Assembly (NCBI RefSeq): GCF_003350505.1
Contig: NZ_QQAY01000002.1
Coordinates: 242,181 to 306,180 of the forward strand
Direction: 5' to 3'
DNA from: Falsibacillus pallidus
Lineage (GTDB): Bacteria > Bacillota > Bacilli > Bacillales > DSM-25281
DNA length: 64,000 nucleotides
The first letter of the stretch is position 1; each line of letters starts with the position of its first letter. Of this stretch, positions 23,795 to 32,360 are shown piece by piece. A program made the position numbers and the translations under genes. The notes beneath the pieces were generated by a model. The model was not told the origin of the DNA and ran no database searches. It saw only the letters and a program-made list of their open reading frames with translations.

Positions 23795-24991
23795 TTGAAA
23801 CGCCATTTATTTGTATTAATTACTAGTCTTTTAATCTTGTTAACGATTTTAGCCACCACGGCAGAAGCTCATCCCGGTGCACGCGATGAACTTGGCGGAC
23901 ATTTCCGCAATGCCGACTGCTCTTATTTGCTTCATGATCCGACTCCTTTGGCAAAGACCGCCAAAACGATGGATCAGTTGGTTTCGTTGATCAGACAAAA
24001 TAACAGCAATTCCAAATGTGCAACAGGATTTAATGCCTCAAAAATTGATTTAGAAGGCCACACGTTGTCAGGCAATTCTGCAAGTACACCGCCTGCATCT
24101 ACTCCAAAGACAAGCACACCAAAAGCTACTGTCACAAAGCCCGCAGTCACCACTGCGCCTGCACTTCAAATGGGGCATACATATAATGCGACACTTGTGA
24201 AATGTACTGACGGCGACACCGCCAATTTCAATGTGAACGGCAAAGTCTATAAAACCCGCTTCCTTTTCATCGACACGCCAGAAAGCACGATTGAACACGA
24301 GGCCTTTGGAAAAGAAGCAAGCGAATTTACCTGCAGTTATTTGAAACGAGGGAAAATAACCCTTGAAACAGATGGCGGCAGCCTTTATGACAAGTATGGA
24401 CGCCTGCTTGCATGGGTGTTCGTCAATGGGAAGCTCGAACAGGAATCTGTGACAGAAGCAGGATTGGTAGAGGATTTCTACGATTATGGAACGTATAAAT
24501 ACGAAGATCGAATTCGTGCAGCCATGGATGATGCAAAAGAGAACTACCGCGGCATGTACGCATCCTTAAAGCCAAAAACGGCAGAAGCAAGCACGACTGC
24601 AGAAAAATCATCTGATGAAGAGAAGAAAAAGGAAGACCAAAAAGATACATCTACTGTTGTAAAACAGGAGAAGAAAACTGAGAAGAAAACAGAAAAGAAA
24701 GCACAAGCACCTTCCGCAACAGTGAAAAAAGAGGCATCCAAGACAGAAAGTGCAAAAGATGAAGAAAGCGGCGGATCAGGTACAATGATCTTCGGCCTAT
24801 TCATTTTAATCATTGTCATCCTATTCTTCCTGATTCCTGTAATCAAGCGCAGGCCATTGATCGCCCACAAAATGCGTTCTAAGAAATTAATTTGGAACCT
24901 TGTGCTGGGATTGATCTATTGCGTATTTTGGTTCATCATTTTAATTATCATTATCATCGAACTCGTACATTCCTTCATTAAGAGGAAGTAG
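23795..24991 (+). CDS. Surface-anchored thermonuclease-like protein
   Basis: The 398-residue product has a signal peptide (LITSLLILLTILATTAEA), then an HPGARDELGGHFRNADCSYL motif seen in secreted Bacillus nucleases. A Ser/Thr/Pro linker leads to a staphylococcal nuclease domain (~125-260) with CTDGDTANF, RFLFIDTPE, HEAFGKEAS and KYGRLLAW. These supply the calcium site and the catalytic Arg, Glu and Arg. A long Lys/Glu-rich linker and two C-terminal hydrophobic helices follow, so the enzyme is probably tethered to the membrane. The TTG start has GAGGGGG 6 nt upstream. It likely degrades extracellular nucleic acid. A strong terminator follows. Confidence 0.86.
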   Translation: MKRHLFVLITSLLILLTILATTAEAHPGARDELGGHFRNADCSYLLHDPTPLAKTAKTMDQLVSLIRQNNSNSKCATGFNASKIDLEGHTLSGNSASTPPASTPKTSTPKATVTKPAVTTAPALQMGHTYNATLVKCTDGDTANFNVNGKVYKTRFLFIDTPESTIEHEAFGKEASEFTCSYLKRGKITLETDGGSLYDKYGRLLAWVFVNGKLEQESVTEAGLVEDFYDYGTYKYEDRIRAAMDDAKENYRGMYASLKPKTAEASTTAEKSSDEEKKKEDQKDTSTVVKQEKKTEKKTEKKAQAPSATVKKEASKTESAKDEESGGSGTMIFGLFILIIVILFFLIPVIKRRPLIAHKMRSKKLIWNLVLGLIYCVFWFIILIIIIIELVHSFIKRK

Positions 24992-25002
24992 TTTTCGGTA
25001 TC

Positions 25003-25042
25003 AAAAAAAGCGAATCCCGTAGATAAGGGATTCGCTTTTTTT
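25003..25042 (+). terminator. Intrinsic terminator of thermonuclease gene
   Basis: GCGAATCCC (25010-25018) pairs with GGGATTCGC (25027-25035), extended by A/T pairs, and seven T residues follow. Confidence 0.9.
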
Positions 25043-25089
25043 GTTAATGATAAAAAAATAGTAATTATCAAAATATTTTCTAAAATCAA

Positions 25090-25118
25090 TTGACAAGTTT
25101 TCCTGTGAGTGATAATTT
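25090..25118 (+). promoter_or_regulatory. Promoter of lasso peptide cluster
   Basis: TTGACA (25090-25095) is perfect. The -10 is GATAAT (25111-25116, spacer 15) or TAATTT (25113-25118, spacer 17). The first GTTCT-N6-AGAAC box begins about 14 nt downstream, where it could block initiation or elongation. Confidence 0.55.
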
Positions 25119-25131
25119 TAAATAAAGTATT

Positions 25132-25147
25132 GTTCTTTATAAAGAAC
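25132..25147. promoter_or_regulatory. SinR-type operator, copy 1
   Basis: GTTCTTTATAAAGAAC is a perfect 16-nt palindrome of form GTTCT-N6-AGAAC, containing GTTCTTT on both strands. It lies just downstream of the lasso promoter. Confidence 0.75.
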
Positions 25148-25255
25148 AAAATGAAATTAAATTTATTGCTAATACATATAAAACCTTTGTCCCTCATAAG
25201 ATTATTTGAAATTAGCCTTTTAATTGATTTCTTTCAGGAATTCTATGCGATAAAC

Positions 25256-25271
25256 GTTCTGTAACAAGAAC
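25256..25271. promoter_or_regulatory. SinR-type operator, copy 2
   Basis: GTTCTGTAACAAGAAC has the same GTTCT-N6-AGAAC form. It ends 12 nt before the GGAGG of the lasso cyclase gene. Confidence 0.62.
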
Positions 25272-25299
25272 GAAATAGATTTTGGAGGCCATTAACATT

Positions 25300-27234
25300 A
25301 TGAGTGCAATTGCTGGAATATACCATTTCAATAATGAACCGATACCTGCTGAAGACTGCTGTGGAATGATGAATGCGCTAAAACATTTTCCGGCAAATGA
25401 TATAAAAGCGATGAGTCGCAGTAATATCTTTCTTGGATGCCACGCCCAATGGATTACTCCAGAATCGATTGGTGAAGTGGTTCCCTACTATGATTATGAA
25501 AGACAGCTGGCTATCACATCAGATGCCATCATCGATAACCGAGCAGAACTATTTGAAATGCTGCAAATTGATAAGGATGAAAGAAAATCAATGCCGGACA
25601 GCAAATTGATTCTGCTCGCCTATTCTAAATGGGGAGAAGAAACTCCTAAACATCTCATCGGTGATTTTGCATTCATGATTTGGGACGAAAAGAATCAAAA
25701 GCTCTTTGGGGCAAGGGATTTTTCAGGAACGAGAACGCTTTATTACTATAAGGACTATCAGAGAATGGCGTTTTGCACCACAATCAAGCCGCTGCTGACA
25801 TTGCCGTATGTAGAGAAAGAGTTGAATGAACAATGGATTGCGGAGTTTTTGGCGATACCTGTGAGAGCAGATTCGGTAGATACGTCTTCAACTGTTTATA
25901 AACGTGTAAATCAAATTCCTCCTTCACATAGTGTCACAGTCGAGAATGGAAAAATTTCGTTTAATAGATATTGCAAGTTAAATTGTGAATCGAAAATAAA
26001 GTTAAAGTCAAACGGAGAATATGAAGAAGCGTTCCGAGAAGTGTTCCAAAGAGCTGTAGACGCTAGATTAAGAACGCACCGCAGTGTAGGGGCACACTTA
26101 AGCGGAGGATTGGATTCAGGATCCGTAGTCAGTTTTGCTGCAAAGTCATTGGCAAAAGAAAATAAAAAACTACATACATTCAGTTATGTACCAGTGGATG
26201 ATTTTGTGGATTGGACACCCCGATATCGAGTGGCTGATGAGAGGCCATTAATTAAGTCAACTGTAAATTATGTTGGAAATATAGAAGATAATTATTTAAA
26301 TTTTGCAGATCAAAATTCATTTACAGAAATTGATGATTGGCTAGAATTACTGGAAATGCCCTATAAGAGTTTTGAGAACTCATTTTGGATTAAAGGAATC
26401 TATGAAAAAGTTCGAAATCAAGATATAGGTGTATTGTTAAATGGACAAAGAGGAAATTGGACTATTTCTTGGGGGCCGGTCCTTGACTATAATGCCATTC
26501 TCTTAAAAAGGATGCATTTGCTGAAACTATATAAAGAAGTTAGATTATACGCTGCTAATGTGGGTGTAACGAAATCAAGAGTATTATCTTTTGTCGGTAA
26601 GAAGGCCTATCCACAAGTCGCACAGCATTTTTCAAAAGTGGCCGAATATGAAAACTCCATGATGATTAATCCTGATTTTGCATCAAGATCAAATGTTATT
26701 GAAAAAATTGAAAACGAAGGAATCAAAGTTTCCGGGAACTTAAGTAGTGCTTATGAAGTGAGGAATCATCAATTTGAGAAATCATTCTTTTGGAATTTAA
26801 ACGGTGTAATTGGATCCAAAATGTCCCTAAGATATTCGGTCTGGGAACGTGATCCCACAAATGATTTGGATGTCATTCGATTTTGTTTATCCGTTCCAGA
26901 ACATCAATATGTTCAAAATGGACTAGATCGTTCTCTCATAAGAAGAGCAACAAAAAATTACCTGCCTGATAATATTCGATTAAATCAGCGTACCCGTGGG
27001 ATTCAAGGAACGGATGGCATCCATCGGATGAAGCCTTTCTGGGCTGAATTCATTCATGAAATTGAAAAGTTGATGCTAGATGAAGAGATGAAAGAGTACC
27101 TAAATATATCAGTACTCTCAGAAGCATTAGCTAAATTGCGTCATGAACCTAAAGAAAATCAAGTATTCGATTCAGAATTCAGGATATTAATGAGAAGTTT
27201 AATTTTCTACCGTTTTATGAAAAAGAATATTTGA
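25300..27234 (+). CDS. Lasso peptide macrolactam synthetase (AsnB-like)
   Basis: This ~644-residue cyclase (C protein) adenylates the side-chain acid of the core peptide and closes the isopeptide ring. The N-terminal glutaminase-like domain starts MSAIAGIYHF with Ser/Ala where true asparagine synthetases have catalytic Cys, as in lasso cyclases. The ATP pyrophosphatase loop is AHLSGGLDSGSVVSFAA, and the fold continues to a C-terminal RLNQRTRGIQG region. ATG 25300 with TGGAGG ~10 nt upstream is preferred over a start six codons earlier. The precursor gene follows 14 nt later. Gene order matches paeninodin-type clusters. Confidence 0.92.
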   Translation: MSAIAGIYHFNNEPIPAEDCCGMMNALKHFPANDIKAMSRSNIFLGCHAQWITPESIGEVVPYYDYERQLAITSDAIIDNRAELFEMLQIDKDERKSMPDSKLILLAYSKWGEETPKHLIGDFAFMIWDEKNQKLFGARDFSGTRTLYYYKDYQRMAFCTTIKPLLTLPYVEKELNEQWIAEFLAIPVRADSVDTSSTVYKRVNQIPPSHSVTVENGKISFNRYCKLNCESKIKLKSNGEYEEAFREVFQRAVDARLRTHRSVGAHLSGGLDSGSVVSFAAKSLAKENKKLHTFSYVPVDDFVDWTPRYRVADERPLIKSTVNYVGNIEDNYLNFADQNSFTEIDDWLELLEMPYKSFENSFWIKGIYEKVRNQDIGVLLNGQRGNWTISWGPVLDYNAILLKRMHLLKLYKEVRLYAANVGVTKSRVLSFVGKKAYPQVAQHFSKVAEYENSMMINPDFASRSNVIEKIENEGIKVSGNLSSAYEVRNHQFEKSFFWNLNGVIGSKMSLRYSVWERDPTNDLDVIRFCLSVPEHQYVQNGLDRSLIRRATKNYLPDNIRLNQRTRGIQGTDGIHRMKPFWAEFIHEIEKLMLDEEMKEYLNISVLSEALAKLRHEPKENQVFDSEFRILMRSLIFYRFMKKNI

Positions 27235-27248
27235 AAGGAGGTGAAAGA

Positions 27249-27374
27249 ATGAAAAAAGTTTGGGAAGAACCAAAATTAGAAGTATTAGATGTAAAGATGA
27301 CTATGGCTGGACCTGGAAAAGCAACTCCTGATGCTGTTCAAGATGATGTTGATGAAACGGTTCATTACAGCTGA
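27249..27374 (+). CDS. Paeninodin-like lasso precursor peptide
   Basis: This 41-residue precursor is too short for routine calling and has a strong ribosome site (GAAAGGAGG). The leader of 19 residues has WEEPKLEVLD, the YxxPxL-type RRE recognition motif with Trp for Tyr, and ends VKMTM, with the required Thr at the penultimate position. The 22-residue core begins AGPGKATPD, giving a nine-residue Ala1-Asp9 ring, and ends DETVHYS. The terminal Ser is the residue phosphorylated by the kinase in paeninodin-type pathways. The product is therefore predicted to be a threaded, C-terminally phosphorylated lasso peptide. Bioactivity is unknown. Confidence 0.93.
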   Translation: MKKVWEEPKLEVLDVKMTMAGPGKATPDAVQDDVDETVHYS

Positions 27375-27400
27375 TTTCCTGAAAATTGCAATCTTAAACG

Positions 27401-27433
27401 CCCTTATACAGAAATGAGTATGAGGGTTTTTTT
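27401..27433 (+). terminator. Attenuator hairpin after lasso precursor
   Basis: CCCTTATAC (27401-27409) pairs with GTATGAGGG (27418-27426; one G-U pair), followed by TTTTTTT. It would let the precursor be made in excess over downstream enzymes. Confidence 0.75.
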
Positions 27434-27455
27434 AAAATTAAATGGAGTGAAAACA

Positions 27456-28397
27456 TTGATAAATACTGAAACGAGAGTCATTTATAAAGCATTTGGGCTA
27501 ACCATTAGAAGTGAAATACCTTTGCCTGAATTACTGACAGCTGAAGTTAAGGATACCTCTGTAGATGTGGAGATAAAGCTTCAGGATCTTCAATCCCAAT
27601 GGAATGACCTATTATCTAATCCTCCACAAAAAGTTGTCGTTAAAAAAAACTTTGTAATGTTCTGCATTACTGATACTGCAATCTTCTCAGTACAGGACGG
27701 TAACTTAATAGCCGTCTCTCCAATAGCAGGAGCTGATGAAAACAAAATAAGGTTATATATTTTGGGCACATGCATGGGAGCAATATTAATGCAGAGAAAA
27801 ACAATGCCGCTGCATGGTAGTGCCATTGAGATCAATGGCAAGGCATATGCTTTTGTAGGGGAATCGGGTGCAGGAAAATCCACGCTTGCAGCGGCTTTTT
27901 TGGAAAAGGGATACAGACTGATCAGTGATGATGTCATTGCAGTGGCTTTTTCGAGAAATCAGACGCCAGTCGTGATGCCATCCTATCCACAGCAAAAATT
28001 ATGGGAAGAAAGTTTAAAAGGTTTTGGTATGGATGAGAAATTCTATCTTCCATTATTTGAAAGGGAAACAAAATATGCAATTCCCGTTCAAGATAAGTTT
28101 CTCAATTCTGTACTGCCGCTTGGTGGTGTTTTTGAGCTTATAAAAGGTGAAGGAGACGCAATAACTCTTAATCGAATTCAAAGTCTTTCAAAATTAACGG
28201 TATTTTTCCAGCATACTTTTAGAAGTTCCTTTCTATCTCCCTTAGGTTTAATGGACTGGCATTTTCATGCTTCAACCAAAATCATTAATCAAATAGAGAT
28301 GTATCAATTACAAAGGCCATTGGAAGGTTTTACAGCAAATATGCTTGTCGAGAAAGTAATAAGACAAATTGGAACTGGTCAGGAGGATAAAAAGTGA
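27456..28397 (+). CDS. Lasso peptide kinase, HPr kinase-like
   Basis: This ~313-residue protein has a C-terminal HPr-kinase fold: LHGSAIEINGKAYAFVGESG leads to the P-loop GESGAGKST (Lys in the loop), and a catalytic acidic pair lies in RLISDDVIAV. Paeninodin-type kinases phosphorylate the C-terminal Ser of the lasso precursor, and the precursor here ends in Ser. TTG 27456 with TGGAG ~9 nt upstream is preferred, since a longer frame would begin inside the attenuator hairpin. It overlaps the next gene by 4 nt. The N-terminal ~100 residues may contact the peptide. Confidence 0.85.
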   Translation: MINTETRVIYKAFGLTIRSEIPLPELLTAEVKDTSVDVEIKLQDLQSQWNDLLSNPPQKVVVKKNFVMFCITDTAIFSVQDGNLIAVSPIAGADENKIRLYILGTCMGAILMQRKTMPLHGSAIEINGKAYAFVGESGAGKSTLAAAFLEKGYRLISDDVIAVAFSRNQTPVVMPSYPQQKLWEESLKGFGMDEKFYLPLFERETKYAIPVQDKFLNSVLPLGGVFELIKGEGDAITLNRIQSLSKLTVFFQHTFRSSFLSPLGLMDWHFHASTKIINQIEMYQLQRPLEGFTANMLVEKVIRQIGTGQEDKK

Positions 28398-28684
28398 TTG
28401 AGATTAAGGAGATATCTTTGAGCGAGATCGTCGTGAAAAACAGCGGTTATATCGAAAGTGATATGGATGGAGAAAAAGTAATGTTGAGTATTGAGAATGG
28501 GAAATATTACAACTTAGGGAAAGTGGGAGGTGAAATATGGGACCTAATTCACACACCTATTAAAATAGAAACCATCTTATCAAAGCTGCATTCAACTTAT
28601 GAAATTGATGAAAATACTTGTAAGGAACATGTTATTTCTTTTATTGAAACTTTAATGAAAGAAGGATTAATCAAAAGAGTATAA
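28394..28684 (+). CDS. PqqD-like RRE protein (lasso B1)
   Basis: This 96-residue PqqD-family winged-helix protein is the RiPP recognition element that binds the precursor leader and delivers it to the peptidase and cyclase. Visible features are DMDGEKVMLSIENGKYYNLG, then VGGEIWDLI and a C-terminal FIETLMKEGLI helix. The GTG start overlaps the kinase stop by 4 nt and has AGGAGG upstream. Small size and order (kinase, B1, B2) match paeninodin-type clusters. The leader motif WEEPKL should dock on its beta-sheet. Confidence 0.9.
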   Translation: MIEIKEISLSEIVVKNSGYIESDMDGEKVMLSIENGKYYNLGKVGGEIWDLIHTPIKIETILSKLHSTYEIDENTCKEHVISFIETLMKEGLIKRV

Positions 28685-28734
28685 ATTTATATTTTGTATA
28701 AATAGTATCCTGCTATTAATTGAAAGGAATCTAG

Positions 28735-29184
28735 ATGATTGTGAATAAATTAAGGGGAATCCTACAGTTGGATCGTACTAGAAGGGCTTTACTATTTGAG
28801 GCATACTTTTCTTTGGCCTGGGCCAGGATCCTTAAAAGCATCCCATTTTCCCAAACTTCAAAGTTCTTGGGTGACAAAATGATGGAAACACCTTATGCGC
28901 TTAATGCAAATCAAACGGAACTGTTAACGAATATTATGGAAGCGATTCAGATTATGAGCAGGCATACTTTTTGGGAGAGCAAATGTCTCGTACAGGCAAT
29001 TGCTGGTATGAAAATGCTGGAAAGAAGAAAAATTGACAGTACTTTATATCTTGGCACCGCAAAGGATTTGAATGGAGATTTCATTGCACATGCATGGCTG
29101 CGAAGCGGTAATTTGTTCATTACTGGTGCTGAAAGGATGAAAGAATTCACGGTAGTAGGAAAATTCGCAAATAAGTGCAAGTAA
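28735..29184 (+). CDS. Lasso leader peptidase (B2, transglutaminase fold)
   Basis: This 149-residue B2 protein is a Cys protease of the transglutaminase fold that removes the leader. The Cys lies in FWESKCLVQAIAGMKMLERR, the His in FIAHAWLRSG and the acidic partner near the NGD segment. The N-terminal helices (RRALLFEAYFSLAWARIL) are typical. The start ATG has AAAGGAA 6 nt upstream. Together with B1 and the cyclase it completes a minimal lasso pathway. The 50-nt gap from B1 contains no clear terminator. Confidence 0.9.
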   Translation: MIVNKLRGILQLDRTRRALLFEAYFSLAWARILKSIPFSQTSKFLGDKMMETPYALNANQTELLTNIMEAIQIMSRHTFWESKCLVQAIAGMKMLERRKIDSTLYLGTAKDLNGDFIAHAWLRSGNLFITGAERMKEFTVVGKFANKCK

Positions 29185-29210
29185 GGGGATTGTTTAGGAG
29201 GTGAAGAAAA

Positions 29211-30389
29211 ATGATACATAACTTTAAACCGGATTATTCTCGGTTGCCGAGGGAATTAAATTTATTATTAGACATTCTTAAAATGAAGGATGATCAAAAA
29301 ATCAATCAAGAATCGTTATTAAATATCCATTGGGATTCCTTTTTGAAATTGGCAAGGCATCATAGAATCTATCCAGTAATTTATCCTAAAATAAAAAATG
29401 TGGGACAAGAGAATATCCCTGAATTTGTTATACAGACTTTAAAGAATGATTACAAAAAAAATATATTTCAAATGATGTATTTAAGCGCAGAAATGGAATC
29501 GATTAATGAGTTGTTCAATCAAAGTGATGTTCGATTACTCTTTTTAAAAGGTCCAACTTTAGCAGTTGACTTGTATGGAGACATTTCTCTTCGCACCTCA
29601 AGTGACTTAGATGTACTCGTTCCCATTCATGACTTAGAAAAGGTGGATAAGCTGCTTTTAGAAAAAGGGTATGAAAAGGATGATTATATTCTTTCCGTTT
29701 TAAACGATTGGAAATGGAGGCATCATCATCTTACATACTTTGATCAATCAAAAGGGATTAAACTTGAAATTCATTGGAGATTAAATCCTGGCCCTGGAAT
29801 TGAACCACGATTTGAAGATCTTTGGGCGCGTAAAAGAATTTGTGAAAAATTTGATTCTCCTTTATTTGTTTTGGGGAGAGAAGATTTATTTTTATTTTTG
29901 GTTTCCCATGGTGCAAGGCACGGTTGGTCAAGACTCCGATGGCTAATGGATATTCATCAGATACTCCTGAAAGAGCTGGACTGGAAAATGTTAAAAAACC
30001 TTTTAGAAAAATATCATTGCACACATCTTGCAGGCCAGGCTTTAACTTTGGCATCATCACTATTGAATACACCAATTAATACGAAATTGCAGCATATAAT
30101 TAGGGGAAATCGTCCAGCTAAATTAGCCCAAATTACTATGTTTTACTTAGAAAGGCTGGTGAATCTGCATACAGAGCCACTCCCAACAGATATAGCCAAT
30201 TACCATAGCCGCTATCTATATTCTATTAAATCCATTACACAGAAAATATTCTACTTCTTAAATTTTCTATATCCGTATCATTCAGATAGTATGATTATGC
30301 CTTTGCCAAAAGGTCTTCATTTTCTTTACTTTCCATTGCGGCCATTTCTATGGATTTGGAGAAAATCAAAAAGACAGGCACTTTCTTAG
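29211..30389 (+). CDS. Nucleotidyltransferase-like protein of lasso cluster
   Basis: This 392-residue protein of the NTP_transf_5 group has the catalytic segment LFLKGPTLAVDLYGDISLRT followed by SSDLDVLVP, with two acidic residues that bind the metal. A His-rich middle (WRHHHL, LEIHWRL) follows. Nucleotidyltransferase homologues occur in phosphorylated lasso clusters, where they may add a nucleotide or phosphate group to the peptide; the reaction here is inferred. AGGAGGTG lies ~9 nt upstream of the ATG. A related gene occurs in the second RiPP-like cluster at 62743. Confidence 0.8.
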   Translation: MIHNFKPDYSRLPRELNLLLDILKMKDDQKINQESLLNIHWDSFLKLARHHRIYPVIYPKIKNVGQENIPEFVIQTLKNDYKKNIFQMMYLSAEMESINELFNQSDVRLLFLKGPTLAVDLYGDISLRTSSDLDVLVPIHDLEKVDKLLLEKGYEKDDYILSVLNDWKWRHHHLTYFDQSKGIKLEIHWRLNPGPGIEPRFEDLWARKRICEKFDSPLFVLGREDLFLFLVSHGARHGWSRLRWLMDIHQILLKELDWKMLKNLLEKYHCTHLAGQALTLASSLLNTPINTKLQHIIRGNRPAKLAQITMFYLERLVNLHTEPLPTDIANYHSRYLYSIKSITQKIFYFLNFLYPYHSDSMIMPLPKGLHFLYFPLRPFLWIWRKSKRQALS

Positions 30390-30404
30390 GAGGGAGAACT
30401 ATCA

Positions 30405-32153
30405 TTGAAGCCACTATTTCAATTCGCAAAGAAGCTGCATCATTTTTCAGGTAAGATAGTTTATTATAATCTCCTAGGGATGGTTTTCATTAGTTTATTA
30501 GAAGGGATAGGCATCATTCTCCTTATTCCCATGATTCATGCAGCCGGGATTCTTCAATTGAATGGCAGTGGATCTTTTTATATGGCAAAATTCAATGAAC
30601 TCATTCATCCGATTCCAGTTCAATTTCGACTGCCGATTTTTTTGGGAATCTATATCATCCTCGTTTTTCTTCAAAGTTCAGTTCAAAGAAAACTGACTAT
30701 TAGAAGCGTAAAAATCCAACAAGAATTCAGTTCTAAATTAAGACGGGATTTATATAAAGATATACTCGATGTAAATTGGGGATTCTTGCTTTCAAAAAGA
30801 AAATCAGAACTAGTGAATTCCCTCACATCTGACATCGCCAGAGTGACAAGCGGTATTAATTTATTGCTTCAATTTTGTTCTGCCGTCATTTTCACTACAA
30901 TACAGGTTGGAATTGCATTTATGTTATCTGCAAAACTCACATTGTTAATAGTCATCTTTGGCATGTTAATTGTCTTTTTATCTAAGAGATTTTTAAAAAA
31001 ATCCAGGTCAATTGGAAAACAAACCTCTGAAATTTCTTTGAACTATTTATCTGGAATCACAGATCAGATCAATGGAATAAAAGAAATTAAAAGCAACCAT
31101 CTAGAGAAAACACAGTTAAAGTGGATGAAGTTATTGACACAACAAATGATGGACGAACAAATTGAATACATTACATTAAAAACATCTTCTCAATCTTTCT
31201 ATAAACTTTCATCAGCCATTTTAGTATCCTTTTTTCTTTTAATATCCCTTACTCTATTCCAATCTTCATCCCAGGAACTAATGCTGATATTAGTCATATT
31301 TTCAAGGCTATGGCCAAGGTTTACAATCATTCAAGCCAACTTGGAGCAAATCTTCACAGCAATGCCTGCTTTTTCGACTGTTCAGAAATTGCAGGAGGAC
31401 TGTCTTGCTGCCAAGGAAACAATTGGTGTAAATGAAGGGGAATTAAAAAACTTAAAAATTGTTCAGGGATTCGAATTAAAAAACATTTATTTTAGGTATA
31501 ATACGCAAATTCCATCTTATACATTAGAAGATATTACTATTAAAATACCCGTCAACACCATGACTGCAATAATAGGGCACTCAGGGGCAGGCAAAAGTAC
31601 ATTGATAGATATTCTAATGGGGCTGAATAAAGCAGAAAAAGGAGAGGTATTGATTGATCAAATGCCTTTAACGAGTCAAAATATCCTTTCACTGAGAAAA
31701 TCACTTAGCTATGTACCACAGGATCCTTTTTTATTTAATGGGACGATTAGAGAAAACTTGTTATTGGTTTCTCCTTCTGCATCCGAAGAGGAAATCTGGC
31801 AATCCTTGCATTTTGCTGCAGCAGATGAATTTGTGGAAGATCTCCCGAGAGGGCTTGATACAGTTATAGGGGATAGAGGGATGAAATTGTCGGGAGGAGA
31901 GCGTCAGCGAATTGTCCTGGCAAGAGCGTTATTGCGAAAACCATCCATCCTGGTTTTGGATGAAGCAACAAGTGCCTTAGATTCAGAAAATGAATCAAAA
32001 ATACAAGAAGCAATTGATCAATTAAAAGGTTCAATGACAATCATAGTTATTGCCCACCGGCTTTCAACAATTAAAAATGCGGATCAAGTAATCGTTTTGG
32101 ATCATGGCAAGGCGGTTCAACAAGAAATATACGCGAAATTTTCAACTGTGTAA
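30405..32153 (+). CDS. ABC exporter, lasso peptide (D protein)
   Basis: This 582-residue half transporter has a six-helix membrane domain (~1-310) and an ATPase with Walker A IGHSGAGKST, Q-loop YVPQDPFLFNG, signature LSGGERQRIVLARALL and Walker B ILVLDEATSALDS. It works as a dimer to export the mature lasso peptide and probably confers self-immunity. The TTG start has GGAGGGAG upstream and lies 15 nt after the nucleotidyltransferase stop. It is the last gene of the lasso unit; no strong terminator separates it from the eps promoter. Confidence 0.92.
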   Translation: MKPLFQFAKKLHHFSGKIVYYNLLGMVFISLLEGIGIILLIPMIHAAGILQLNGSGSFYMAKFNELIHPIPVQFRLPIFLGIYIILVFLQSSVQRKLTIRSVKIQQEFSSKLRRDLYKDILDVNWGFLLSKRKSELVNSLTSDIARVTSGINLLLQFCSAVIFTTIQVGIAFMLSAKLTLLIVIFGMLIVFLSKRFLKKSRSIGKQTSEISLNYLSGITDQINGIKEIKSNHLEKTQLKWMKLLTQQMMDEQIEYITLKTSSQSFYKLSSAILVSFFLLISLTLFQSSSQELMLILVIFSRLWPRFTIIQANLEQIFTAMPAFSTVQKLQEDCLAAKETIGVNEGELKNLKIVQGFELKNIYFRYNTQIPSYTLEDITIKIPVNTMTAIIGHSGAGKSTLIDILMGLNKAEKGEVLIDQMPLTSQNILSLRKSLSYVPQDPFLFNGTIRENLLLVSPSASEEEIWQSLHFAAADEFVEDLPRGLDTVIGDRGMKLSGGERQRIVLARALLRKPSILVLDEATSALDSENESKIQEAIDQLKGSMTIIVIAHRLSTIKNADQVIVLDHGKAVQQEIYAKFSTV

Positions 32154-32210
32154 AAGGAAGAATTTATTCCATAGATAAACTAACAACTTCACTAAATATT
32201 CAAAAAGTAG

Positions 32211-32239
32211 TTGACTCGTTCTTTATAAAGAACTAAAAT
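32211..32239 (+). promoter_or_regulatory. epsA promoter with SinR-type operator, copy 3
   Basis: TTGACT (32211-32216), exactly 17 nt, then TAAAAT (32234-32239). The spacer is filled by the perfect palindrome GTTCTTTATAAAGAAC (32218-32233). A repressor bound there would occlude RNA polymerase directly. Confidence 0.75.
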
Positions 32240-32298
32240 GGTAATATAATAGCAAGATAGTAACTAAAATCCATTGGTGTATTTTTTTTGTTCAAGTT

Positions 32299-32314
32299 GT
32301 TCTTTATTTAGAAC
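32299..32314. promoter_or_regulatory. SinR-type operator, copy 4
   Basis: GTTCTTTATTTAGAAC, form GTTCT-N6-AGAAC, 81 bp downstream of copy 3 and 47 nt before the epsA start region. Paired sites could allow looping. Confidence 0.68.
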
Positions 32315-32360
32315 GAAAAGTTCTTGAGGAAAAACAAAGAGGTAAGGTGGTCGTACTAAT

